Part shown: piece after piece, positions 27,604 to 35,282 of the stretch
Layout of the letters: each line of letters starts with the position of its first letter
Numbering within the stretch: position 1 is the stretch's first letter
From: Klebsiella terrigena
GTDB taxonomy: Bacteria; Pseudomonadota; Gammaproteobacteria; Enterobacterales; Enterobacteriaceae
NCBI RefSeq assembly: GCF_006539725.1
Contig: NZ_BJNO01000004.1
Coordinates: 62,001 to 126,000 of the forward strand
Direction of reading: 5' to 3'
DNA: 64,000 bases
Position numbers and translations under genes: made by a program
Notes under the pieces: model-generated
What the model was told of the DNA's origin: nothing
Seen by the model: only the letters and a program-made list of their open reading frames with translations
Database searches by the model: none

Positions 27604-28194
27604 ATGAAATATCAGCTCCTTTTTCTGGCATCGGCGCTGGCGCTCGCCGGCTGCAGCGCGCAGGGCGATACCGCCAGCCAGCAGCGCGCCAGCATTCAAA
27701 AAATGCGTACCGAAACGCTGAGCAAACTTTATTCCCTGCACCCGGAAGCCCGCGCCGATATTCAGCATTCTGACGGCTACGCGGTATTTGCCAGCAACAG
27801 TAGCAAAATTCTGCTGTTCGGCTTCGGCAGCGGCTATGGCGTCGTTAAAGATATCCGCAGCGGTAAAGATACCTATATGAAAATGGCCCAGGGCGGTGCC
27901 GGCGTGGGCGTGGGGATAAAACAGCAGCGCACCGTGGTGGTGTTCCACGATAAAGCGGCGCTGAATAATTTTATTACCCGGGGCTATGTCGTCGGAGCCG
28001 ATGCCAACGCGGCGGCGAAATATAACGATAAGGGCATTGCGCCGGTCGGCGCCTCGGCCAACGGCGTCGCGAAGGAGACCGCGTCCCTGCCTTCGAAGGT
28101 TAACGTCTACGAAATGACCGAAAAAGGGCTGGCCGCCCAGGCGATGATTAACGGCTACAAGTACTGGCCGGATGACGAGCTGAATAAAAGATAG
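27604..28194 (+). CDS. SYLF/YSC84-domain lipoprotein
   Basis: A 196-residue lipoprotein (lipobox LALAGC) with a SYLF/YSC84 domain: glycine-rich GFGSGYGVV and GGAGVGVGIKQQRTVVVFHD are characteristic. SYLF domains bind lipids in eukaryotes; bacterial lipoproteins with the domain have no settled role. Monocistronic, followed by a symmetrical hairpin shared with the convergent RcnB-like gene. The ribosome-binding site is weak (CAGAGTG), but the signal peptide fixes the start. Confidence 0.82.
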   Translation: MKYQLLFLASALALAGCSAQGDTASQQRASIQKMRTETLSKLYSLHPEARADIQHSDGYAVFASNSSKILLFGFGSGYGVVKDIRSGKDTYMKMAQGGAGVGVGIKQQRTVVVFHDKAALNNFITRGYVVGADANAAAKYNDKGIAPVGASANGVAKETASLPSKVNVYEMTEKGLAAQAMINGYKYWPDDELNKR

Positions 28195-28203
28195 GACAGG
28201 CGC

Positions 28204-28235
28204 TCCCGGAGACGGTATGCAATACCGCTCCGGGA
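28204..28235. terminator. Bidirectional hairpin between SYLF lipoprotein and RcnB-like gene
   Basis: TCCCGGA/TCCGGGA and CGGTAT/ATACCG form a stem with a small internal bulge and 3-nt loop, midway between convergent stops. No long T-tract; probable transcript end for both genes. Confidence 0.5.
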
Positions 28236-28251
28236 TGCCGCAGGCTAGCGG

Positions 28252-28797
28252 CTAGTTGTTGAGAAGACCATTCACCAGAATTGAGGTGATGATCCCGGTC
28301 GCCGCCGCAATCAGTACGTAGTTACCGTCAATATAGGACCAGTGCTGCCCCTGAGGAGGCGCCGGCAGGCCGCGATCGTGCCAGTTATTAATCCGGTACG
28401 CGCTGCCGCGATAGTGCTCAGGCGCGGGCTGGCCTTTGCGGAAGTCGTGGCCGTTCCAGGCGAAATGCTCCTGCTCGTGGCGATCCTGACGATGATGCTG
28501 CGAAGCACCTGCGCGCCCCTGCTCGCCGCGATTCGGTCCACGATGATTGCCGTTATCCTGATGGCCGTTATCCTGATTGCCGTTATCCTGATGGCCGTTA
28601 TCCTGATGGCCGTTCGCCTGGTTTCCCTGCGGCCCGTTGCCGGGCCCCTGCTGACGATTGCCGTCGCTTTTGCCGTGCCCGGACTCATTTTGCCATACCT
28701 GCTGGCCGGGAGCGTTGTTGCCATTCGGGCCGTCGGCGTAGGCCAGCGACGTGATCGTGCAGGATAAAATAACTGCCAGAGTAATAATCTTTTTCAT
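28252..28797 (-). CDS. RcnB-family periplasmic protein with Gln-Asp-Asn-Gly repeats
   Basis: A 181-residue protein with a signal peptide (cleavage after LAYA), a long low-complexity region rich in Asn, Gln, Gly and His (residues about 22-100), then an RcnB/YohN-like domain (DFRKGQPAPEHYRGSAYRINNWHDRGLPAPPQGQHWSYIDGNYVLI) and a hydrophobic C-terminus. RcnB in E. coli affects nickel and cobalt homeostasis. ATG at 28797 is fixed by AGGAGG seven bases upstream. The tandem 5-residue repeats are an oddity (see repeat entry). The His-rich linker could bind metal, by inference. Confidence 0.8.
   Translation of the reverse strand: MKKIITLAVILSCTITSLAYADGPNGNNAPGQQVWQNESGHGKSDGNRQQGPGNGPQGNQANGHQDNGHQDNGNQDNGHQDNGNHRGPNRGEQGRAGASQHHRQDRHEQEHFAWNGHDFRKGQPAPEHYRGSAYRINNWHDRGLPAPPQGQHWSYIDGNYVLIAAATGIITSILVNGLLNN
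28550..28624 (-). repeat. 15-bp tandem repeat in the RcnB-like gene
   Basis: Four nearly identical copies of CCGTTATCCTGATGG (plus-strand sense) at 28550-28609 and a degraded fifth to 28624. It encodes QDNGH/QDNGN units on the minus strand. The 15-bp unit keeps the frame, so copy number can change without breaking the gene. Confidence 0.9.
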
Positions 28798-28939
28798 TGT
28801 CCACCTCCTGATATATTTCCTTTTTACCGGCGGAATGTGGAGAAACGGTGAGTATCGGGATAACCAGGAGTATTCCTGGCATATTGTCGCGGGCGCTAAA
28901 TTTAATAATCTGGTGGATATGGCGTTTGCCAGAACCAAT

Positions 28940-28967
28940 AAAAAAAGGCCGCTTGCGCGGCCCTTTT
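28940..28967. terminator. Bidirectional intrinsic terminator
   Basis: Stem GGCCGC/GCGGCC with a 4-nt loop; A7 on the left (T7 on the minus strand) and CTTTT on the right. It ends the LEA-like gene at 28986 and may also stop plus-strand transcription. Confidence 0.85.
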
Positions 28968-28985
28968 ATACAGAACAGTCAGTAT

Positions 28986-29381
28986 TTACTCAGTGACTTT
29001 CTTTTTCAAATCGTCAGCACCCTGCTTGGTTTTATCCCAGCCTTCCTCGGTGACGGCTTTGGTTTTATTCCAGCCTTTTTCAGTACCTTCTTTGGTCTTA
29101 TCCCAACCCTTCTCGGTACCTTCTTTGGTCTTGTTCCAGGTTTTCTGCGTGCCTTCGCTGACCTTGCTGCCCAGGCTATCGCTTTTGCCTTCAGCCGCGT
29201 GCTGAGACTTGAGCTTCAGCTCATCGCCTTCATTCTGGGCCTTATGCAGCTTTTCCTTCGCCGTGTTAGCCCCTTCATGGGCCGCCGCGACGGTTTCATC
29301 AGTAGCGTGTGTGGTGGTGGTTGCAGCAAAAACGGGAGCTACTACCAGAATCGCAGATAACGCAATCATTGCCTTTTTCAT
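28986..29381 (-). CDS. Exported LEA-like protein with 11-residue repeats
   Basis: A 131-residue protein: signal peptide (cleavage after APVFA), then a very hydrophilic Lys/Glu/Thr-rich chain. Tryptophans at residues 82, 93, 104 and 115 mark four consecutive 11-residue repeats (WNKTKEGTEKG, WDKTKEGTEKG, WNKTKAVTEEG, WDKTKQGADDL). An 11-mer amphipathic helix repeat is the hallmark of group 3 LEA proteins, which protect against desiccation. No exact family known to me. ATG at 29381 fixed by GAGGAA. Strong terminator downstream. Inferred to be a periplasmic stress protein. Confidence 0.7.
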   Translation of the reverse strand: MKKAMIALSAILVVAPVFAATTTTHATDETVAAAHEGANTAKEKLHKAQNEGDELKLKSQHAAEGKSDSLGSKVSEGTQKTWNKTKEGTEKGWDKTKEGTEKGWNKTKAVTEEGWDKTKQGADDLKKKVTE

Positions 29382-29467
29382 AATTTCCTCTCTAACGTGC
29401 TTAGTGTTATGAGTCGCATTCAGCATGGCACAAGATTCTGCCGTTTGGCTTTAGGGATAGTTCTTAA

Positions 29468-29506
29468 AACTGCCTCTGGCGCTGACAGCCTGTTTTTTAG
29501 GCAGTT
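29468..29506. other. Stem-loop in intergenic region
   Basis: AACTGCCT pairs with AGGCAGTT around a 23-nt loop that includes T6. It lies in the gap between the LEA-like gene and the Fur-box promoter. It may be part of an untranslated leader or a small RNA; nothing more can be said. Confidence 0.3.
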
Positions 29507-29604
29507 AAGCACCGGTCGCGGCCATTCTTATCAACTCCTGCAAAGTTGTTACATTTTATGAAATCGACATTTCATATATCTGCCGTTTATTTTCACACGA
29601 GAAT

Positions 29605-29623
29605 AATTATCAAAATCATTATA
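29605..29623. promoter_or_regulatory. Fur-box-like operator
   Basis: AATTATCAAAATCATTATA matches 14 of 19 Fur consensus positions by hand count, 28 bp before the start of the iron ABC operon, within an A+T-rich promoter region. Confidence 0.65.
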
Positions 29624-29651
29624 TTTATAATTAGCAAACGGAACTCACATT

Positions 29652-30770
29652 ATGGCAATGAAATCAGTAAGTTCGCTTATTCTTACTGCGCTAATCTCCG
29701 CCCCGCTGTCCGGCTATGCCACCCAGTACCCGCTCACCGTGACCGACCTCGACGGCCGCAGCATTACTCTCCAGCACGAGCCGCAGCGCATCATCCTGCA
29801 GGACGGCCGGGATATTATGGCGCTGGCGCTTCTCGACCGTGATAACCCCTTTAAGCGGCTGGTAGCCTGGAATAATCTGGCGAAAAAACAGGACGTTGAA
29901 ACCTGGAAGATGCTGCAGCAGAAGTGGCCGCAGTCGGCGAGCATTCTGGATATGGGCTTTAGCGATAAGGGCAATATTGACCTTGAAAGCGTGATTTCCC
30001 GCCAGCCGGACCTGATGATTGCCCAGCTGCGCGCGAAGCCGGCGCTGGAAGAGAGCGGCATTATCAGCAAGCTCGGCGCGCTCAATATTCCGGTGCTGTT
30101 TGTCGATTATGAAGTGAACCCGGCGAAGGATACCGCCCCGAGTATCGACCTGCTGGGCCAGGTGCTCAACCGTGAAAGCAACGCCAAAGCCTATACCGAC
30201 TACTATCGCCAGCAGCTGCAGGCGATTCGCCAGAAAACCGCCGCCATCGCGCCGAAGGCGAACGTCTTCGTCGAGGCGCTGGCGGGCAACAGCGACGCCT
30301 GCTGCTTTACCCACGGACATAGCGGCTGGGGCGGGCTGGTTGAAGCGGTGGGGGCCAATAACATCGGCGCGCAGGTGCTGCCAGGCGCCTCCGGCTTTGT
30401 GGCGCTGGAGAAGGTAATTAGCATGAAGCCCGACGCCTATATCATGACCGGCTCAAGACGTGGCAACAGCCAGGTTCTGCCGCTGGGCTACCGGGTTAAT
30501 CCGCAGGAGGTGAACGCCCAGGCTCAGGTTCTGCTCTCGCGGACCGGCGTCAGCGCCATCCCACCGGTGAAGGCCGGCCGGGCCTACGGGATCTATCACC
30601 ACTTCTACAACCATCCGTGGAATATCGTCGGTATGGAGTATCTGGCGAAAGATATCTATCCGCAGACCTTTAGCCGCCTCAGCCCGGATGACAGCTACCG
30701 CTATATCGTGCGCCATTTCACCACCCTGCCCGACCTGCCCTTCGTCTTTTCCTGGAAACAAGGTGAGTAA
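29652..30770 (+). CDS. Iron-siderophore ABC transporter substrate-binding protein
   Basis: A 372-residue class III (FecB/BtuF-like) periplasmic binding protein: signal peptide (cleavage near GYA), N-lobe start TVTDLDGRSITLQHEPQRIIL, IDLESVISRQPDLMIAQL, and C-lobe VALEKVISMKPDAYIMTG. It is longer than FepB/FhuD and carries an unusual adjacent cysteine pair (GNSDACCFTHGHSGWGG) before the hinge region. First gene of a three-gene importer operon with a Fur-like box directly upstream. Ligand unknown. Start could also be the ATG at 29658. Confidence 0.87.
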   Translation: MAMKSVSSLILTALISAPLSGYATQYPLTVTDLDGRSITLQHEPQRIILQDGRDIMALALLDRDNPFKRLVAWNNLAKKQDVETWKMLQQKWPQSASILDMGFSDKGNIDLESVISRQPDLMIAQLRAKPALEESGIISKLGALNIPVLFVDYEVNPAKDTAPSIDLLGQVLNRESNAKAYTDYYRQQLQAIRQKTAAIAPKANVFVEALAGNSDACCFTHGHSGWGGLVEAVGANNIGAQVLPGASGFVALEKVISMKPDAYIMTGSRRGNSQVLPLGYRVNPQEVNAQAQVLLSRTGVSAIPPVKAGRAYGIYHHFYNHPWNIVGMEYLAKDIYPQTFSRLSPDDSYRYIVRHFTTLPDLPFVFSWKQGE

Positions 30771-30776
30771 GCGCCC

Positions 30777-31856
30777 ATGAGCTCGACGACTGAATCCGCC
30801 CTCGAAGCCCAAGGCGCCGGGCGGGACGTGATGGCCAACTACCGCCACATCGTGCGCCGCCGCATCGCTTTTATGCTGCTGCTGGCGGCGCTGATTATTA
30901 TCTCTCTGCTGCTCGATTTTATGATGGGTCCGTCCGGGATGCCGCTGCAGACGCTGTGGCAAACCCTGATCGATCCGGCCAGCGCCAGCGCCGGAACGCG
31001 GGTCATCGTCTGGGATATCCGCCTGCCGTACGCCCTGATGGCAATTATTGTTGGCCTCGCGCTCGGCCTCGCCGGGGCGGAGATGCAGACCATCCTCAAC
31101 AATCCGCTGGCCAGCCCCTTTACCCTCGGCGTCTCCTCGGCGGCAGCCTTCGGCGCGGCGCTGGCCATCGTGCTGGGGATCGGCATTCCGGGGATCCCCA
31201 GCCAGTGGTTTATCTCGGCCAACGCCTTTATCTTCGCGCTGCTGGCCGCCCTGCTGCTGGACGGCATTACCCGCTGGACCCAGGTGGCCTCCTCCGGGGT
31301 TATCCTGTTCGGCATCGCGCTGGTCTTTACCTTCAACGCGCTGGTCTCCATGCTGCAGTTTGTCGCCAACGAAGACACGCTGCAGGGGCTGGTGTTCTGG
31401 ACCATGGGCAGCATTGACCGCGCCTCGTGGCAGAAGGTCGGCATCCTGCTGGCGGTGCTGGCGGTAGTGATGCCGCTATCGATGCTGAGCTCGTGGAAGC
31501 TGACGGCGCTGCGCCTCGGCGAAGATCGGGCCATGAGCTTCGGGATTAACGTGCGCCGCCTGCGCCTAACCACCCTGCTACGGATCAGCATCCTGTCGGC
31601 GATTTCGGTGGCCTTCGTCGGTCCGATTGGCTTTATCGGCCTGGTGGCTCCGCACATCGCACGCCTGATTTTCGGCGAAGATCACCGCTTTTACCTCCCT
31701 GCCAGCGCCCTGATCGGTGCGCTGGTGCTGTCGCTGGCCTCCGTGGCGTCGAAGAATCTGATCCCCGGCGCCATTATTCCGGTCGGGATCGTCACCTCGC
31801 TGGTTGGCGTTCCGTTCTTTCTGAGCATCATTCTGCGCCACCGGGGGAACGTATGA
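30777..31856 (+). CDS. FecCD-family iron ABC permease
   Basis: A 359-residue permease with about nine or ten TM helices. Family segments seen are RLPYALMAIIVGLALGLAG, NNPLASPFTLGVSSAAAFGA and GFIGLVAPHIARLIFGEDHR (coupling-helix region for the ATPase). A single permease gene suggests a homodimeric channel, as in BtuC. Starts 6 bp after the binding-protein stop and its stop overlaps the ATPase start by 4 bp, so the three are one operon. Confidence 0.9.
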   Translation: MSSTTESALEAQGAGRDVMANYRHIVRRRIAFMLLLAALIIISLLLDFMMGPSGMPLQTLWQTLIDPASASAGTRVIVWDIRLPYALMAIIVGLALGLAGAEMQTILNNPLASPFTLGVSSAAAFGAALAIVLGIGIPGIPSQWFISANAFIFALLAALLLDGITRWTQVASSGVILFGIALVFTFNALVSMLQFVANEDTLQGLVFWTMGSIDRASWQKVGILLAVLAVVMPLSMLSSWKLTALRLGEDRAMSFGINVRRLRLTTLLRISILSAISVAFVGPIGFIGLVAPHIARLIFGEDHRFYLPASALIGALVLSLASVASKNLIPGAIIPVGIVTSLVGVPFFLSIILRHRGNV

Positions 31857-32656
31857 ATCCGCACATCTCTACGGGGCTGGCGCTGTCGCGCTTCAGCGCC
31901 GGCTATCCGAAGCGCCAGGTTATCCGCGACCTGACGGTACCGCGTCTGCCGCGCGGTGAAATCACCGCCCTGCTGGGCCCCAACGGCAGCGGCAAATCGA
32001 CCCTGATGCGGGCGATGGCCGGCCTGGGCCCCTCGACGGGGGAGCTGTCGTTTGACGGGGAAAACCTGCTGGCGCTGCCGTTTGCCCGGCGGGCGGAAAA
32101 GGTGGTCTATCTGCCGCAAACGCTGCCGGCGGGCGTCCATCTGCACGTGCTGGAGTCGATTATCGTCGCCCAGCGCGCGGCCGGCGGCGTGCACGACGCG
32201 CAAAGCCAGCAGCAGGTGATGTCCCTGCTGCGCCAGCTGGGCATTGAACATCTGGCGCTCAGCTACCTCGACCGGCTTTCCGGCGGGCAAAAGCAGCTCG
32301 TCGGCCTGGCCCAGTCGCTTATCCGCCAGCCGGCGCTGCTGCTGCTCGATGAGCCGCTCAGCGCGCTGGATTTGAACTATCAGTTCCACGTGATGGATCT
32401 GGTGCGCAGGGAGACCCGAAGACGCAATATCGTCACCCTGGTGGTGGTGCATGACATTAATATCGCCCTGCGCCACGCCGATCGCGTGCTGATGCTAAAA
32501 GAGGGGCGTCTGCTGGCCGAGGGGGCGCCGTCGCGGGTGATTACGCCGGAGATCTTAGCCGAGGTGTACGGCGTGCGGGGACGCATTGAGCCCTGCTCGC
32601 AGGGGATCATGCAGGTGATTATTGACGGACTGGTCGGCAGCGCGGTGCCGGCGTAG
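31853..32656 (+). CDS. Iron-siderophore ABC transporter ATPase
   Basis: A 267-residue FepC-like ATPase with Walker A (GPNGSGKST, near residue 42), Q-loop (YLPQ), signature LSGGQKQLV and Walker B LLLLDEPLSALD, then the switch His in VVVHD. All catalytic elements are intact. Energises the permease encoded upstream. GGGGGAA precedes the ATG. Last gene of the operon; no clear terminator was seen in the 60 bp before the convergent YiaV-like gene. Confidence 0.92.
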   Translation: MNPHISTGLALSRFSAGYPKRQVIRDLTVPRLPRGEITALLGPNGSGKSTLMRAMAGLGPSTGELSFDGENLLALPFARRAEKVVYLPQTLPAGVHLHVLESIIVAQRAAGGVHDAQSQQQVMSLLRQLGIEHLALSYLDRLSGGQKQLVGLAQSLIRQPALLLLDEPLSALDLNYQFHVMDLVRRETRRRNIVTLVVVHDINIALRHADRVLMLKEGRLLAEGAPSRVITPEILAEVYGVRGRIEPCSQGIMQVIIDGLVGSAVPA

Positions 32657-32716
32657 GCGGCGGTGGCCTTGAGCAGCGCCGACGCCCTGAACCGGGGCGC
32701 CGGCCTGAGGCGGCAA

Positions 32717-33859
32717 TTAATGATCGAGGTAGAGGTAGTTTTCCCAGCTTTTCATGCGGATCAGGATCTTACGAATAAGCGACAGGTGCTCGAAGTGTCC
32801 GGAATAGACCGCCGCTTCGACGTCAGTCCCCTGCGGTAAACGGTAATTTTGCAGGCGCGGATCGTTCACTTTGAAGACCACCAGCGCCCGGCCGTGACCG
32901 ATTAGCGCATCGGTGGTCAGCAGCTTGCCCTGGCCCTGAAACTGGCTTTCACCGATTGCCGGCAGAACCTCGACGACCTCCGCGCTGAAAACGGTGCCCG
33001 GGATCGCCGGGAACAGCAGCTCCGCCTTCTCCCCGGCCTGCAGACGCTGCAACGAGTTCTGTCGAAACGCCGCGACGTATTCACGGGACTGATTCTCCGT
33101 CACCGGCACAAAGGTCATAACCGGCGCGAGACCCAGGGCCGTCGACATGGTGCCGGGCCGCAGGCCCACGGTGCTCACGTAGCCGTCAGACGGCGCGCGC
33201 ACCACGGTATTCTCCCGCTTAAATTCGGCTTCCCGCAGCTGCGCCAGCAGCGAGGCAACCCGGGTATTTTCCCCGTGAACCACGGAGTGCAGGGCATTCC
33301 GCGCCTGGACAACGTTCTCTTTTGCGGCCGCTACCGCGGCTTCGTCCGCTTTCCACGTCTGGCGACGGGTATCGACCATCTGATCGGAAAAGGCACCCTT
33401 ATCATGACCGGCAGCAAAACGGGCATACTCCCGCTGGGCCCGGTCGCGCTCGGCGCTGGCTTTATCCAGGCTGGCCCGGGCGCTATTTAGCGCCGAGTCG
33501 AGCGATAGCGCGTCCTGGCTGGCCGCTTTTACCTGCGCCTTGAGGTCATCCACTTTGGCCTGGAACGGAGTCGGATCAATAGTAAACAGCACGTCGCCCT
33601 GCTTCAGCATCTGATTGGCCTGAACCGGAACGCTGGTCACGCGGCCCCGCGTCTGCGACACAATGGGCACCGTACGAAATACCTGCTTGCCCGTTTCGGT
33701 ATACGGAAAGTTATAATTCATCCCTAAAATAAGCGCCCCGATAATAACGATCCCACCTAATACCGCGGTCGGCACCGTCCATTTATTGAGCGGAATACGA
33801 AATATTTTAAAAATAACGATACAGAGTGCGGAATAGCACAGCAGCAGCAGCGTTTCCAT
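32717..33859 (-). CDS. YiaV-like HlyD-family membrane fusion protein
   Basis: A 380-residue protein with two N-terminal TM segments (LLLLCYSALCIVIFKIF and VPTAVLGGIVIIGALILGM), a biotinyl-lipoyl-like half motif (VPIVSQTRGRVTSVPV), a coiled-coil hairpin (about 100-215), then the second lipoyl half (VRAPSDGYVSTVGLRPG) and beta-barrel. The C-terminus (RMKSWENYLYLDH) is very like E. coli YiaV. Family members bridge an inner-membrane pump and an outer channel, but no pump gene is adjacent. Partner of the YiaW-like gene by a one-base stop/start overlap (TAATG). Confidence 0.85.
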   Translation of the reverse strand: METLLLLCYSALCIVIFKIFRIPLNKWTVPTAVLGGIVIIGALILGMNYNFPYTETGKQVFRTVPIVSQTRGRVTSVPVQANQMLKQGDVLFTIDPTPFQAKVDDLKAQVKAASQDALSLDSALNSARASLDKASAERDRAQREYARFAAGHDKGAFSDQMVDTRRQTWKADEAAVAAAKENVVQARNALHSVVHGENTRVASLLAQLREAEFKRENTVVRAPSDGYVSTVGLRPGTMSTALGLAPVMTFVPVTENQSREYVAAFRQNSLQRLQAGEKAELLFPAIPGTVFSAEVVEVLPAIGESQFQGQGKLLTTDALIGHGRALVVFKVNDPRLQNYRLPQGTDVEAAVYSGHFEHLSLIRKILIRMKSWENYLYLDH

Positions 33860-34242
33860 TATTTATCCTCCTTCGTGGCGACGCCTTCAGCAGCCACCGG
33901 CAGCGAATGATGGCCTTTCAGGGTATTTAATTCCTGCTGCAGCGTATCCAGCCGCGTTAATACCTGAGTCAGGTGCCGATGCAGATCGCCGCTTTCCTGC
34001 TGCGCCTTCTGCATTCCCCAGCCGCGGTCCTCGCGCCACAGCGTCGCCCAGATCCACAGCAGCGGCCACAGCACGTGAAGCGTAAACAGGCTGACCCAGC
34101 CGGCGTAGTGAATAGCATCCTGGTGCGGATGATTTCTTTTTTTGGCAATTTCGTACGGGATATCGTGGATCACAATTATCCCGTAAAATAGAATCAGCAC
34201 CACCGCAATCAGGATGGCCAGAGCGATATAGTCAAGAGTCAT
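33859..34242 (-). CDS. YiaW-like DUF3302 inner-membrane protein
   Basis: A 127-residue DUF3302 protein with two TM segments (ALAILIAVVLILFYGIIVI and VSLFTLHVLWPLLWIWATLW), the conserved HDIPYEIAKKRNHPH between them, and a C-terminal coiled coil (about 80-112). It is close to E. coli YiaW with a longer tail. Always found with a YiaV-type HlyD protein, so probably its membrane partner. Function unknown. First gene of the pair; GGAG precedes the ATG. Confidence 0.88.
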   Translation of the reverse strand: MTLDYIALAILIAVVLILFYGIIVIHDIPYEIAKKRNHPHQDAIHYAGWVSLFTLHVLWPLLWIWATLWREDRGWGMQKAQQESGDLHRHLTQVLTRLDTLQQELNTLKGHHSLPVAAEGVATKEDK

Positions 34243-34384
34243 CGAATACTCCAGAGTTCAATAAGAGAAATAAATACCATCCCGACGGCGTGCCGAGGCC
34301 GGGTGGAAATAGCGATACAGCGTGCTGCGAGTTTATTTTACGCGGCAGCTTGCGGGAGAGAGTAAATAACTACTCGCGGAATAA

Positions 34385-35026
34385 TTAAAATTTATCAGGG
34401 ATTTTTCGGTCGATAGATATTAGCCGGCCCTTTTTCACCGTAATATATCCTCCCTCTTTCAGAGCGGCCAGTACCTGATAAACGTAGCTGCGCGAAAGGT
34501 TGGTGCGTTTGATAATAAAGGCGGACAGGCTTTCACGTTGCCCGTCGTCAATCCCGGTGCGGAACAGGTAGCGGGAAAGCATCGATTTGATGGTCTGAAA
34601 CCCCGACAGATTACCCCGTTCATTGTGGGCATCAATCGCGAAGATGCCCATATAGACCAGAATAGTGGTCAGCTCCTGCATATATTTTGGCGACGAGTGA
34701 AAGAATATGCGCTCAAAATCGGCGACCGTGACTTTGGCAAAAAGACACTGCCCCTGGCACTGATAGAGCCAGTTCAGCTGCGGAAAGTAGCGTTCCGGCA
34801 GGCCCAGCGGCATATGCTCAATCACAATCCCTAACAGATTTTGCGCATCGCCCACCGCCAGCGTCATTTGCCCCTGCAAAAGGAAGTAGATGTACCCCTC
34901 TGCGGGCTGAAAGCGCGTGCCGGCGGCCCATTCAACCTGCTCACCGCAGGCGATAACCTCGGGGAGATGCGTGCTCAGTTCCAGATTCTGATAGGAAGAG
35001 TAGATATCGCCAAAGCTGCTATTCAC
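34385..35026 (-). CDS. IprA/YaiV-like winged-helix regulator (CRP fold)
   Basis: A 213-residue protein with an N-terminal cyclic-nucleotide-binding-like beta barrel (about 20-125, no obvious cAMP pocket) and a C-terminal winged helix (RTNLSRSYVYQVLAALKEGGYITVKKGRLISI). The C-terminal part resembles E. coli IprA (YaiV), linked to peroxide resistance. GTG start at 35026. It lies 142 bp upstream of, and codirectional with, the YiaWV-like pair, so it may regulate that pair; no operator was identified. Confidence 0.75.
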   Translation of the reverse strand: MNSSFGDIYSSYQNLELSTHLPEVIACGEQVEWAAGTRFQPAEGYIYFLLQGQMTLAVGDAQNLLGIVIEHMPLGLPERYFPQLNWLYQCQGQCLFAKVTVADFERIFFHSSPKYMQELTTILVYMGIFAIDAHNERGNLSGFQTIKSMLSRYLFRTGIDDGQRESLSAFIIKRTNLSRSYVYQVLAALKEGGYITVKKGRLISIDRKIPDKF

Positions 35027-35146
35027 CCCGTTCTTTCCCCGTCAGAAAAATCCGCTGAACAAATCATTGCCTAACAAAATATACATAAGATTTATAGAGA
35101 GTAAAAGTCCACAGCTGGAGTTCCTGCCGCGATCGTCGGCCGCTTT

Positions 35147-35177
35147 GCGGCGTCAATCCGCGGGCCGCGTTTTTTTT
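35147..35177 (+). terminator. Orphan intrinsic terminator upstream of scrK
   Basis: Stem GCGGC/GCCGC within a longer GC-rich foldable stretch, then G and a T8 tract at 35170-35177. It points along the plus strand, yet no plus-strand gene lies within 2.4 kb upstream. It may end a small RNA or premature transcripts before the scrK promoter. Confidence 0.55.
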
Positions 35178-35241
35178 GCCCTGTCTCCCACTTTAGGCAT
35201 CACGGCGTTTCGATCTGCACGGGGCTATGCTTTAATAAAGC

Positions 35242-35253
35242 TAAACCGGTTTA
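35242..35253. promoter_or_regulatory. ScrR operator at scrK
   Basis: The perfect palindrome TAAACCGGTTTA lies 29 bp before the scrK start. The same sequence recurs at scrY, and scr operators of this form are the known targets of ScrR. Confidence 0.9.
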
Positions 35254-35282
35254 ATATAGTTTAGCAACGAGGTGAGATGAGC

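Noticed and set aside
28550-28624. Short repeats considered as a CRISPR array
   Set aside because: Units are 15 bp, directly adjacent and in frame within a coding region; there are no spacers and no cas genes.
29007-29138. 33-bp repeated DNA considered as a mobile or regulatory repeat
   Set aside because: It encodes the 11-residue protein repeats of the LEA-like gene; copies differ and serve coding.
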